NCBI GenBank assembly: GCA_011109175.1
Contig: RDEW01000001.1
Location: forward strand, 384,395-448,394
Reading direction: 5' to 3'
DNA length: 64,000 nt
From: Dicyema japonicum
Taxonomy: Eukaryota > Dicyemida > Rhombozoa > Dicyemidae
Below, in pieces: positions 11,571 through 22,524 of the stretch (position 1 is its first letter; every line of letters begins with the position of its first letter). The notes under the pieces are model-generated. The model ran no database searches. It was not told the origin of the DNA and saw only the letters and a program-made list of their open reading frames with translations. The position numbers were made by a program, and so were the translations under genes.

Positions 11571-11599
11571 ACATCACCGGTAAAGTGAAGAAAGTTTAT

Positions 11600-11945
11600 G
11601 CCGAAGACAACTTGAAAGAACTACTGCCCAAGGTTTTACTTAAATGACTATAAAACTGAAAAATTGTGTTTTGAATGACGAAATCGATATTCAAGGACCA
11701 AGACAAAGAGAAAAATTTTAATTAAACCGTGAATCCACTCGAATTGATTCTATCCGAAACGGAAGTTGGCTTGAAGCTGTCGATTATTATTTTAAAAATT
11801 TTATTGAAGTAAAGAGATAATTTTGATAAAAATGGAATTTTAATCAAGTCCGTCAGAATACGGACAAGTTTATCAGCGAAATTGTACAATATTAGCAGGA
11901 GAAATCCAGTCACCATGGAAGACGCTAATGAACAGATTCAAAAAT
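11600..11945 (+). other. Unique flank of the array, possible transposase trace
   Basis: Around 11740-11800 one frame reads IDSIRNGSWLEAVDYYF. It faintly recalls the RxGSWF region of ISXO2/Merlin-type transposases, but no other motif supports this. Confidence 0.25.
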
Positions 11946-11949
11946 GATA

Positions 11950-12212
11950 TTTCAGTAACGATTTATTGGAATCAAGCAAATCCATCCAGAACCAGCATAA
12001 AAGGAAAAGACGTCCATTCTTTGCAGATGTGGAAACCCCTATAGTGGAGTGAGGGAAAATAAATGATGCTATGCGTGCCATCCTGGCACTGGGCGACACT
12101 TGAGATAGGTGGATCACATGACTCCTCTCTATTAAAAAGGGAAGAGGAGAGTAGAACGAAAAAACAGAAATCTTCAATCAAGTAGCCACATGACACTACA
12201 CTAACGTCGGCA
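11950..12212 (-). repeat. SINE-like dispersed repeat (SINE1), near full-length
   Basis: On the minus strand it matches the copies at 20341 and 55025 in order: head with gtgtcatgtgg, then tcatgtgatccacct, cgcccagtgccagg, ggggtttccaca, atggacgtctt and tttatgct. It has no coding capacity of its own. It lies between the array and the integrase relic. Confidence 0.8.
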
Positions 12213-12845
12213 CCACGGAGATTTATCCTTCAACAGTTGATTTGGTCAGGGAGAAGGTATCCTCGAGAAAATGGCTGTTCATTTTGAGAAATTTTAAATT
12301 TGAAAACGTTTTTATTTTTTTATTTTAATAATATTTTTATTTGCTTCTTTATATTATTTAAAAGTCTTCCTACTTATGAGGTACGATTCATTTTGGTTAA
12401 TAACCGTAACCTGATCAACAGATATTGGTTAGCATACATGCGACGCGCAGTACATGCGAGATTCACAAAATACTAAAAAAATTTTCTTAGTAAAACTTTC
12501 ATTGGAAAAAATTATTAATAATATTAAAATTACATATAGTACATATTTTTATTTAAAATATTAATTATAAAACATGTATCTAGTGAATCTCACACGTGAT
12601 ACCTTGGAAAAATTAGGATCTACTGTGCTACTGGTAAGATCGATAATTGCCCTGACTGAGAGAAGGGTAAAATCAAAAGATGTGCCGAACAATTCATTTT
12701 CAAAGATTTGAAACCCTACATTATAAAATGGTATAGAACTGAGATACTTTGTGTTCATATTCAGGCATCAAATACAGTAATTTTAGTCAACACGATTGCT
12801 TGCAACTAAACCTGAAATTACACCAATGATTGCTTATGCTCCAAG

Positions 12846-13545
12846 AGATCGGTAGATTGTAGATCTTGTTGATTTACGTCGATATTCTTCTCAAAATGAA
12901 AACTATTCTTGGGTAATTAGTTTGCAATATTTTTATCAGCAAGAGTTATGCGATAAATTTGCCATTTCGCATGTTACATAACGTCCAAGATCTCCTTGGA
13001 TACAAGGACAAGTAGACCGGTTTTGGCTTTTTTTATCAATAGATTTAACCAATCAATTAAAAGATGGGATTCTTCCACGAGTTCATCCAAGGGAAATTTA
13101 AAAGACATTGTACGGATTATAAAGACCTTCATACAACAAGACAGCGGCCTTTTGAGATTTTTTACAACGTCAATCTGGAGAAAAATCAGGAAAAAATAGA
13201 ATCGTTAATAAATTTTGCCGCGGGGTGAAGACAAGAGCCAATAGAATGTTCATCCTTGAATAATTTAGAAGAAAAACGAAAAATTGCTCTTGAAAATATA
13301 AAGTCAAGTGAAAAGGTGAAAAAACGCCGAAGATTGAAATACGATGAACTCAATTCAGGAGACGAAATTTTATTACGTCATGATGGGGATGCCAATGAGG
13401 GTAATAGGCGCTATATGACTATGTTTCTACAAAAAAGTACCAAGTTGTAAGAAAGGAGAACTGATAACTATTGTTGACCAGGACGAAAAAAATAATGAAT
13501 ATAACACCGTTCATATTAGTGGAGTTAAAAATTGTGACCCCTGAA
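12846..13545 (+). pseudogene. DDE integrase relic
   Basis: Pieces in shifting frames follow integrase order: VDLVDLRRYSSQNENYSWVI (first catalytic-Asp region) at about 12850, then SPWIQGQVDRF and NRFNQSIKRW at about 12985-13060 (the PxxQGxVER/FN catalytic-Glu region). A basic C-terminal tail follows, with NSGDEILLRHDGDANEGNR at about 13350-13415. This layout is typical of retroelement or KRBA2-like integrases. No reverse transcriptase or terminal repeat is visible nearby. Many breaks make it non-functional. Confidence 0.6.
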
Positions 13546-13732
13546 TTTTTTTACGATGTGTACTTTTTAAATTGGATCACTTTTTTTGATTACTAACATT
13601 ACCTCTGTTAGGGCTAGAGTTAGGGTTGATTTAAAATAGATTAGCTTGACAGATTGTAATTTTAAATCTTTATGTTAGAAATTAAAAAAATGATTAAATT
13701 TTTGAGATAAAATTAGTATGGCTAACTAATAC

Positions 13733-13965
13733 GAAGCACTACGCGACCGATTCGCGTTTTATCCGATTGTGGTCGAGACAACTGGAGGAATAAGTGGAAA
13801 ATCGCTTCGCTACCTAAGAATCTCGGACGCTTAGCTACACAAAAAGCCACGACGCACGTGAGACCCGGTGGCTTCTCCAGTTGATCTCTGTTGCAATCGT
13901 GAGGGTCAACGCAACGTCGATAATGTTGGCGGGGTCCACTTTGGATAGCAGTGTTAAATGAAAAA
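13733..13965 (+). mobile_element. RLE-type retrotransposon, short 3' fragment
   Basis: Almost base for base the same as 38308-38530 of the fuller copy (tacgaagc, cgaccgattcgcg, gtcgagacaactggagg, aagccacgacgcacgtgagac). Several indels break the frame. The high identity means it is young despite the 5' truncation. Confidence 0.9.
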
Positions 13966-14307
13966 ATAAATTTATGTTGGTTAAATAAAGTTTGGTTATT
14001 GTAAAAAATTCGCAAAAATAGTTATTTTAATTTTAGGTAATCACCATTCGAATGTAGAGAGTGAGAGCTATTCGCCCGTGTTTAGATTCAGGTATTCACG
14101 AAATTTTACAAAAAGATATTTTAAACATACTGGATTTTTATTTGAATTGGATTTTTTTAAAAATTGAATGAAGTTTCTATGCATTACAAAAATGATTATA
14201 TTAATTAATTTAATTGATTGCCAAAGAATTATTAATACGCTCATTAAAAAAGTTTTTTTTTTTGAACAAATTAAATAGGTTTTATTATAAAATGAATAAA
14301 AATTAAA

Positions 14308-14605
14308 TTAAGGCATCTGAATGGCCATGCTATTTCCCCTAACAATAGCCAACGAGATACGTTCTCGGAACCAACCAGTCTCTCGCGGATCCTTGGTCAC
14401 AGCTTGAATCATGGAGCCGATCTTACGAACCAACTCATCTGCTTGGGGCCAAGGATTCCTGACGTTTCCACCGCGAATGGAACAAAAAGATACTCCTCCG
14501 AAATTCTCTGGTACTTCCTCCTCTTTCGTTCCTCGGCCTGCTTTGAAGCATGTCCTGGGTCTGAAGCAGAAGCAACCAAATTAGACGGGGAATAGATATC
14601 ATTAA
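14308..14605 (-). mobile_element. RLE-type retrotransposon, 3' fragment
   Basis: The minus strand near 14400-14320 reads DPRETGWFRERISLAIVRGN, parallel to the ARETRWLLQLISVAIVRGN end of the fuller copy. The upstream part is decayed. Confidence 0.75.
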
Positions 14606-15284
14606 AAAAGTTGAATTTTTTTTCAATTTAGCTTGCTTATTTTTTATAAAAGATTTAGCTTGATTAAAAAAAATTTTGGACCTCTAGATTTTTATAATGA
14701 TACTTTTGATGACAACGATTCAAAAATTTACCAATTTCACTTAGAATCTTTGGCCCGAGATTTGAAAAAAATGAATAATTACCCCCAATTCATTTGAATA
14801 TTTGGGTTACAAATTTTGGGGTAACTCCATCATTCTACACAAATAATAAAAATAAACATCAATCTGATTACTTCATAAGTCCCCTTATGTGATTACTTCA
14901 GAAATTCATTAGGTTACATCAACCTCACTTAGAAGTTGTCAAACTGGGAGTAAATATCCCCTATGACCATAAGTAAATTTAATTAACTCCCACCAATACA
15001 ACTTTAATAGCGTTGCATATGATCCTCTACATCACAAACCATCGGGTTGAGTCTATCATTCTTTACAGCAACTAGCGTATGGTGGAAACCTTGGGTAAAC
15101 ATCGGATTCCTACAACACCTCCGAAGAACCAAAAAGCAACAAGATCACGTGGATCTCGATATCAATCACTAAAATTCAATACCTTGAATCCCCTCACATT
15201 CATAAATCCCACCAGAATCGTTCAATCACTCGATATAGCCTTGGGTTCGATTTCCCCCACTGGCTTCTTTGTCAAGGATTTCTC
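14606..15284. other. AT-rich stretch, nothing recognised
   Basis: No similarity seen. The plus frame at 15079-15372 is unsupported and runs into a repeat fragment. Confidence 0.4.
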
Positions 15285-15740
15285 TACCTTTCTTTGTGTC
15301 TTCTCTTTCCTTGTTCATCTAGAGTGGAGTGATGAGATCTATATTCTCTGGTGGCGCCCAGTGCCAGGGTAGCACGACAATTGATCATTTGCTTGGGTTC
15401 ACACGACTGCAAAGACTGATCACCTCCTTCTCTTCCTCTGTTCTGGATAGAGTTGTGTATGATATCTGGGAGGTATCTGCTTCTATGACCGTATGACTAA
15501 AAATTAAAAAAATTAAAATTATTCCAAAGACTAAGGGTAGCCAAGCTAACTATCTCCTTTATCCTGACTCGTTCCTGAACTTATCTCAACGACATTGTCC
15601 CCCGGGGAAAGAATAGTTGGATCCTCTTGATTCCGGCCAAGCATTAGGCGTCTCTTCAGTGAGGTGGATTCAATGACGCCATCGGAGGGAAAGAAAATAA
15701 TTTTTGTCCAACTAGCCACGTAGCACCACATGGGGCCTCG
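15285..15740. repeat. Two SINE1 fragments in opposite orientation
   Basis: 15285-15400 on the plus strand carries the middle of SINE1 (cgcccagtgccaggg, then gatcatttgct). 15700-15738 on the minus strand carries its head (ccacatg/gtgctacgtggctag type). The DNA between them is not recognised. Confidence 0.6.
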
Positions 15741-16069
15741 CGGCCAGACATAATAACTAGATACATTTAATTAATATATTTAATTAATTTTGAATAAATT
15801 TAATCTTAATTACAAATTAATAAAAAATAAAGTTAGTTGTTGAAGGACGCTCTGGATAGGCCTTCCGGTAACTCATCATCAAAACATTTCTAAACTCCAA
15901 GCGTCACAGGAATGTACTGCAACCTTATATACCAATTTTTGAAGTCTACGGTGTAGTATGCATGTACCTTTTGTGCTTACGGAATTTCAATTTCAAGATT
16001 CCACAGGATAAATTCCCTAAGAACAAAAATCGTTCTCATAACCAATTTCTCTGTTCAGTTTTCCCTCCC

Positions 16070-16710
16070 ATTACTCGACAACGCGGCAATCCGGAATAAT
16101 GGTTCCGGCTTCATCACTTTCTGTGGCTTTATGTCTGTCGCTTCTACCAATCAGCGATAGAAGGGTACAATTAAATTTGGTAAAAAAACTCACGCCTTTC
16201 CAAATTCTCATGAAAAGGGAACGTCGTGGATTCAGGAAAGCTATGGGTACTGGAGGAGCACAGCTCAAAAAGTCACTTACTTCCATCTCCAGTCGCTCCT
16301 TTGCTGTCAATAAAAGTCTGTACCACAGCTTCTTTCACCTTGTCAGAAATTTTTTTTCAATGATGATCAAAAATAAACCTGACGGGCGCTGATTTGACAT
16401 CAAAGACCTCAAACATGTTTTTAACTGTTTTAACTTTGAAAAAAACGTTAACAACTAACAATTGAGTAGCCAACTGTGAGTTATGAACGAATGCAAAGTT
16501 GGAAAAACATCCCAGCCAAACTCAACTTGTGAAGCAAAAAAATCCTTCGCAGTTCTGTTTCCACTTCGGAAAAGACAGTCAACGATTTCTTCGTAGAGAG
16601 AAGATGAGTTCATGTCAATCTCAAAATAACTACCAAAATTCTGACATTTTCGGTTCAAGGTTTCCAAATGTTCCTTGTTTTCAACATCAATTGAATCCAG
16701 TTTTAACAAG
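16070..16710 (-). pseudogene. hAT/ZMYM-like transposase C-terminal relic
   Basis: The minus strand from 16709 reads MLKLDSIDVENKEHLETL, then SSSLYEEIVDC and DVFPTLHSFITHSWLL. This order resembles the segment before the dimerisation region of hAT-derived ZMYM1-like proteins (an ELxxEIxDC motif, then DVFPNL). Later pieces are broken. No terminal repeats were found, so the element limits are unknown. Confidence 0.45.
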
Positions 16711-16837
16711 AACGAAAGCTTGTCAGCGAGCCTACGAATCCGGCATGAGCGTTCTAAAAATTAGACCTTCAGTCTGTGTCCGAATCCAATTTAAGAAAAA
16801 AAGAGAGTGAATGGTCATATAGCGGCCGACTGGAGAT

Positions 16838-17345
16838 GGAAGTAAGTGACTGCGTGGCTATTTCCCCTCAAGAAATTCGCTCAAATAGGAGCGCTCACGG
16901 GTGTCTTCTGATCGTGTAGAAATCCGATTCCCGAGACGACTCAATAATTCCAGTATCGCAGGCGCAAGGGAACCAGATGTCTCAAGGGTGAGTGTAACGA
17001 ACAAAAAATAATTGGGTAGGGCCGCGTACTTTACCCTTTCAATCCCTCGGCCTTCTCAGCGGCAGAACAGGCTCCAGAGGCATTCCGTAGTAGGTTGTCG
17101 ATGGAGGTGACGTCAAGAGGTTTCCCGGCTTCAAAAGGAAAGGTTATCATTCAATCTGGTCGTTTTCCGTCACGCCTACAAAGACAGACTGGTTCGAGCA
17201 TGGAGCGGTGTCCGACGGCGTCCAAAGATAACCTAACAACTTTGTTCATGGTCATGTGTCTGGAAAATCTGCTTGCACTCTTCGGCAGAAGTGAGAGTGT
17301 ATGCCAAAACAGTCGATCTGGTCTCCGCCCAAAACTCCATTAGAA
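16838..17345 (-). mobile_element. RLE-type retrotransposon, 3' fragment
   Basis: Minus-strand pieces align with the endonuclease and tail of the fuller copy: a decayed zinc/endonuclease region at 17340-17100, then LETSGSLAPAILELLSRLGN near 16985. It is closest to the subgroup also seen at 45670-45905 and 53510-53735, which share SGSLAPATLEFLS-type sequence. Confidence 0.75.
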
Positions 17346-17382
17346 TGGCCTCGACGATTCATTTATTATTCTTTTTATTTAA

Positions 17383-18030
17383 TCAACTTATGATAAGCCT
17401 TCGTCTTTCACACTCTTTCCGGGTATCTTTTTTTCGCCTGACTCTTTCCAAGGGTACATTCCACCTCTGACAGTATTCTGATTCCGATCCTACTGCAGTC
17501 TTAATGATGTCCTCATATTTAAGGTCAATAATTCTATTGAGCCTATCAATCGTGCATGATTTTTCAAGCCTTGGTGCAAAATCCAAATATTCACGCATTG
17601 CATTTCAGGACTTCTTTCATGTTCATAAATACACACAAGAAATCAAAACAAAAGACTAGCAAGGAAAGACAAGTCTCTCCTCGCACGTTATGCTGCGCAA
17701 GCGTGATAGCGTCGTCATAACAAAGAGAAGGTCACTGACTGCGCTTCATCACGATTCACAGCGAACAAGCATCTACCATCGATTAAAACCAATGCGCTTG
17801 AAGTCTTAAGCGCTGTCAATGGAACACTGTGATCTCTAGCAGTCGATCTTATCTATGTAGAAAAAACATCGAGAAAAAAGTGAGTATAACTTAATGTGAA
17901 CTCTATGGCTTGGATTTGCTGCCTCTTATGGCGTAGATCTCTTGCCCCTTTGACTTGGATATGCTGCCTCTATGTCCCTCCTTACGCACGCCACTGTCAC
18001 CAGGGATCACTTAATTAGTTGGTTTAACTC
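17383..18030. other. Unassigned stretch with one minus-strand open frame
   Basis: The frame at 17383-17598 reads MREYLDFAPRLEKSCTIDRL onward and is charged but unrecognised. From 17600 to 18030 no gene is seen. Confidence 0.3.
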
Positions 18031-18044
18031 CTTTTTTTGGTGTT

Positions 18045-18510
18045 TCCTTTTTTGGACCATGTGGAATCTATCATATCAACTTGTGCAAAGAAGATCAATT
18101 TTGTAAAGGCCTTCCTTTGGAACTGTGGAAAAATTTATCCGCCAGGTATCGGGACCCTCCACAAGCAGTATGTTGAGCCAACAATAGGCTATGCATGTGC
18201 TGCATGGGGATCTAACCTGTCGGCAACGAACCTATCAAAAATTCAGTCAAGAGCAATAAAATTACTGGAAAAATATACAGATAAAGAAATTGCCCCCAGA
18301 GCACTCGAGTCTATCATAGAGGCAACTGGAGGCAATTTCAGAAGAGGAAAGGAAAAAAACCCCCGTCCGTATAGAAAATGCGTGGGATCACGGTCGGAGC
18401 ATCGAGAAAAAATGGCCCGATTAATGAGAGATTCCGGGATCACCTGAATATTAGTTATTGGTTAAGACGGTGTTTCTTTGGTTTAAATAATAATAATAAT
18501 GCTGGACTGG
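18045..18510 (+). mobile_element. LINE-A 3' fragment with (TAA)n tail
   Basis: An open frame reads VESIISTCAKKINFVKAFLW, then TIGYACAAWGSNLSATNLSK, the post-RT segment of LINE-A, also present on the minus strand at 60160-60700. It ends GIT then stop, a short UTR (attagttattggttaagacgg) and taataataataat. The same 3' end is found at 60150-60200, so the tail is a true element end. Confidence 0.85.
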
Positions 18511-18599
18511 TTGCCATCACCTGTCATTTGTAATCTGACAACTGTCATATTTAACCTACATTTCATACAAAAAGAATTCGCACGAGTAATTTTCCATTC

Positions 18600-19325
18600 A
18601 TCCTTGCCCTCAAATTTATTATCAAGGGCAATTCGTGTTGTGTCTTTGCATCACTCAGCTTAGTCGGGTTAGAAAACTGGAAAAACTTCTTAATTCCCCT
18701 TTTATTCAATTGTGTTATGTGTGACATTCCGAAGGTTAGACACTTAAATTCGAAAATGCTTATTTATGCTGATGATGTAATTCTGTTTGATCTTAGTATT
18801 AATAAATCGATTTCCTGAAAATGTGTTTCAACACACATCGAAGAAACTACATGTTGGTGCCGAGATAAAGGTTTATCCTTATCTCTTGAAAAGCGTACTG
18901 CTTCATGGATTGTGAATAACAAAAATAGGTCAAAAATTTGAATTAATACTGGAACAATCAAATGCATGGAACTGTTGCAATATCTTGGTGTTTGTGTGAA
19001 CTCGAAGGGCTCCTTTATAAATTACATCAAGAAAAAAGCGACAGCGATGTTGACATCGCTTCTACGTTTTTAATTGAGCCCGGAAACTTGTATGGAACCA
19101 TTTTTGATTTATGGCTTCCAAAAATGGTTTGAAAGCGATGAGAGAAGTATTCTAGTAGAGCTTATCGATAGATCGAAGAGATATGCTATTAAACTGGCAT
19201 ATGGACTTGATTTAAAATCTAAATTACCGCCTAGCTATAAAAGACGTGCAAGCTCGTTATACCGTACCTCATCAACTAGCACAAACTCATTGGCTTCTCT
19301 CCTTTCTCTGATAAAGAATATTTAA
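18600..19325 (+). pseudogene. LINE reverse-transcriptase relic
   Basis: 18728-18810 reads HLNSKMLIYADDVILF, a clear YADD box. 18966-19070 reads LLQYLGVCVNSKGSF, a thumb-region motif. 19074-19325 is a further open frame of the post-RT part. The frames do not join. Confidence 0.65.
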
Positions 19326-19473
19326 ATTATTTTCCCATATTTTTTTAATTACTTATTATTATTTTTTTTAATTTCATTATCGGTCAAAGATATGTGCTCA
19401 AAGATGTTGGTGTCTTTCTGTTGATTAATCGGTTACGTTAAACATATTTTGAATACGAGACAATAATGATTGC

Positions 19474-19526
19474 TTTAACCTTAACTCTTAACCCAACCCT
19501 AACCCCCTAATCCCTAAACCTAATCA
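19474..19526. repeat. Telomere-like CCCTAA-rich tract
   Basis: Contains aacccaaccctaacccccta and related degenerate steps of the animal telomere repeat, about 50 bases. It is too short and impure to be a chromosome end. Confidence 0.5.
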
Positions 19527-20104
19527 GAAATGCATACAATAGCTTATGCTCTGCATAGAGTCAGCAAGCTAATCAAAAGTGTTCACAGAAATGTCATTGA
19601 AACCGTTGTAAATATTGTTCAGTATGCAGGTTTTCCATTTTTCTTAAACCATAAATTACTATAGTTCATAGATTTCTTACTATAAACATCATGTGATTGC
19701 TACTAGGAACGATTCCAAGCGGACTTAATCGATGTCAAAAATTTGAGTACTTAAAATGACGACTACAAATGGATTTTAGCTGTATTCGATTTTTACAGTA
19801 AATATTCCACATTACTTTAAAGTAAGAGATAAAGTATTTTTATAATTAATTTTTTGGTTCGCATGGTAAAGGATTAGGAATCCATTAAGACTTAACTGTT
19901 GATTTACTAACACGTGATGGTAACCACTCCGGCATGGTTAAGTTAGTTGTTATATCAAGGTCTTCATTATTGCCTGCAAACATTGAGCACGTGATGGGAA
20001 TTACCTCTCATGATTACTAGCCCAATGTTCTGGAATAACCATCGAGTCATTGGCTCACTGCAGCCATGACCATCGAGTCATTAAATCAATTTTATTTAAC
20101 GCAA

Positions 20105-20245
20105 AAAATTAGGTCAAAAACTGCTGGCTGAGGAGAGAAAGAAGCTGGCTCATTGAGCGAATTTCCATGCAAATCTTCAGGGGAAATGCGTTCTCAATTA
20201 TGAGAGCAGCCAGCAGGTTGTTGACTGTTAGTTTTTGCGTTCAAT
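20105..20245 (+). mobile_element. RLE-type retrotransposon, extreme 3' fragment
   Basis: One frame reads WLIERISMQIFRGNAFSIMR, matching the xxLISxxIVRGNAxSIM tail of the family. A near-identical piece lies on the minus strand at 45140-45240. Confidence 0.75.
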
Positions 20246-20340
20246 AAAATTGATTAAATTAATAAATTGAATAAATATAGATTAATGTAATTGATACCCT
20301 TAAAATATAATTTTTTGTCCACTCAATCATTGAATTTACT

Positions 20341-20659
20341 TTGGCGCCATGTGGTGCTGCGTGGTTAATTGGTTTAAGTTTTCTGCCTGCTTGTCTGTTC
20401 CTCCTCTCTTCCTATTAAACTGGCGTCATGTGATCCACCTGTCTAGGTGACGCCCAGTGCCAGGCCGGCATTAAAAAGGATCATTTGCTCTTCCCCACTT
20501 CACTGGAGGGGTTTCCACAACTGCATGTAATGGACGTCTTACCCTTTATGCTAATTCCGGATGGACTCTGTTTCTGTAGAAGTGGAAACTTGATGCACTT
20601 AATTAGTTGTTTACTTTAACTTCTTTCTCGGTGTATCTGGGGTTAATGAATAAATAAAT
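20341..20659 (+). repeat. SINE1, near full-length copy
   Basis: About 315 bases, from gccatgtggtgctgcgtgg to ggggttaatgaataaataaa. Strongly similar throughout to the copy at 55025-55343, and to the minus copy at 11950. The 3' end is a short A/T-rich run. The head (gcgtggttaattggttgagg type in the 55 kb copy) loosely resembles a Pol III A box, but I see no B box. Confidence 0.85.
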
Positions 20660-20869
20660 TTAATAACTCTGAGAAGGGAACATTTTTGAAAATGTACACT
20701 CAAACGCAAGTTTCCATTATTGGGGTTTTTTATGTTGCATTTCGTTTACTTTAGTGTATTTTAGTTGTACACAACGAAAGGCATTTTTCAAATTTATCCT
20801 TAATTTCTATCGAGATCGGTAAGTTTTTTGAGATCTGCTTTCCTCATCTCAAATTAGATTATTTACTAA

Positions 20870-21275
20870 GTTCCTGTCAGTGCAGACGATATTGTTTTGG
20901 CTTCTTGAGATCGGACCATCCGGAAGGGAACGGAAATAACACAAATTAACCTGGATTGGTTCAAAGCCTGGATTATGGAGAACCTGCTCATGGTGAATGC
21001 AGTAAAGTCGACCATGTCTCTTTTTTTACCTCGGACAAAAAACTAGGAGGGAAGACAGTCGACTTGAAGTCGAACCGGCCCGACTCCTCAGGTGGCCCTT
21101 ATGCGACTGGACTCCAGAATGCGGTCCTGTAAATTCAGTCAACAACCCAGTGCGGTTATGCACTGGCAGAGGAATGAACAACGGACCAAGATGAGGTCTC
21201 ACGCTATAATTAGTTTAGATTACCGTGGACTTGGCATGTTAAATCAATAAACATGAATCCATTACAAATGTGATG
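20870..21275 (+). mobile_element. LINE-B 3' fragment
   Basis: One frame reads WFKAWIMENLLMVNAVKSTM, the RT thumb region. The last part (ctccagaatgcgg, then accgtggacttgg) matches the 3' end of the LINE at 55369-56790. The family name LINE-B is mine. Confidence 0.65.
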
Positions 21276-21927
21276 TTATTTTTAAGAATTTCAGATCACC
21301 AAGACACTAATTAAGTGATCCCATCTTCCATTAATACCCAGACCCTCCTTTTGTGGTCATACAGTGTTCCAATTGTAGAACGGTACAGTCTCCGTGAATG
21401 GCTAGAAAGGAATTCTTTAAGAGTGTCCCCAATGTACACTTCGGTCTAACATTTGGACTCCCTATCTGAGATTAATATCGCGCTAACTGAGTTTGCCATA
21501 CCGTAGTCTCCCACGTCTGTAAACGTATACACGTGTTGGGTGTACTGAAGCAATTGAATCATTCATCTCAACCGAGGTGAAGAAGGTAATTGGAGGTGTG
21601 GGATTTGGATTGCAGCGTTGTAAGTAGACTATGCGGGAGTGGCGACCCCCCACTGATGTAATATGCAGCAAAATAGATCCTTAAAGTCAATCAATTAGTA
21701 TACAACTAAATTTATCTTAAAACAACACGGCGGGGGGTAATTTAGTAATCCACGATGTACATAGTCAAACATAGCAATAAATACAGATTATCCATAGCAA
21801 CTTAACCACACAATACCCCAACAAGGGGAAGCACTTAACCACAGTACAACTAAATCAACCACGTGCATATAACAATAAATCAAGAAATCAGCCAAAAAAG
21901 AAAGTACAGAGAACAAACTAAGCCAAA
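21276..21927. other. Intergenic, nothing recognised
   Basis: No convincing ORF. The last ~200 bases are probably the 3' UTR and flank of the SR protein gene read from the minus strand. Confidence 0.35.
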
Positions 21928-22524
21928 TCATTTAGAAACGCTCCTCTTTGGCGAGGATCTCTTTGATCTCTCACTTGAAACACTCCTTCGGGTTCTTCTA
22001 TGTCTTCTCCTCCTGTAGTCAGACTCTGAGCTCCTAGAACGACTAGAACTGCTATATTTTTTCTTCCGCCCCCTATAGGCAGGGGATCTACTTCTAGAGG
22101 TCGACCGTCTACGAGAAGAACTGTCAATATTACAAAATTCTACCGGTTCTTCATTCTGTCACAGTCATATGAGTAGTGACCACGCTCGTTACAGCGAAAG
22201 CACCTGTCAGACGGACTGAAGGATCTCTTTCCGTTCCTCGATCTGGCGGCGGTCGCTTTCGAATGCTCTACGCGGACACGGACTCCACAGATGACGGAGC
22301 CATCAAGTTTGCTTACTGAGTCGTCAGCATCACGTGGGTCCTCGAATTCCACGAAGGCGAAGCCCGGAGGATTCCGTGCGACCCAGACTTTTCTGATGTT
22401 CCCGAACTTTGAGAAGGCAGTCTCTATCTCCTTCTCGGAGGCGTCCCTCGGTAAATCGCCAATGAAGACTTTGCACTCAGTTCTATTTAGAGGGAAGACA
22501 AACTGACGACCTTCTGTCACCCAT
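21928..22524 (-). CDS. SRSF7: SR splicing factor, RRM plus CCHC zinc knuckle plus RS domain (SRSF7/9G8-like)
   Basis: Nuclear RNA-binding splicing regulator. The RRM shows RNP2 (KVFIGDL) and RNP1 ([15 protein letters not shown]) and the family string [12 protein letters not shown]; a zinc knuckle follows ([14 protein letters not shown]), then an Arg/Ser-rich tail ([32 protein letters not shown]). This order is that of SRSF7. Two minus-strand introns fit: 22483-22510 (28 nt) just after the first codons, giving MGDRRTECKVF from the ATG at 22522-22524, and 22121-22143 (23 nt) before the RS domain. Ignoring the first intron would give a start at 22538 with an odd N terminus. All coding parts are intact. 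The RS tail is shorter than in vertebrates. Confidence 0.92.

Larger units (their letters stand above)
6721..11596 (+). repeat. Tandem array, five copies of a ~977-bp unit
   Basis: The word gattgcagttgtccg recurs at about 6723, 7696, 8674, 9653 and 10629, giving periods of 973-979 bp. Each unit holds the last ~60 bases of an RLE retrotransposon ORF, its AT-rich 3' flank, and an unknown gene starting with ATG about 410 bases in. Units 2 and 3 are almost identical, so duplication is recent. Unit 1 still joins the longer RLE fragment upstream. Unit 5 ends by running from gtgaagaaagtt into unique DNA, whereas units 1-4 run from that point straight into the next RLE tail. Confidence 0.95.

Noticed and set aside
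12846-13545. LTR retrotransposon around the integrase relic
   Set aside because: No long terminal repeats, protease or reverse transcriptase on either side; only the integrase portion is readable.
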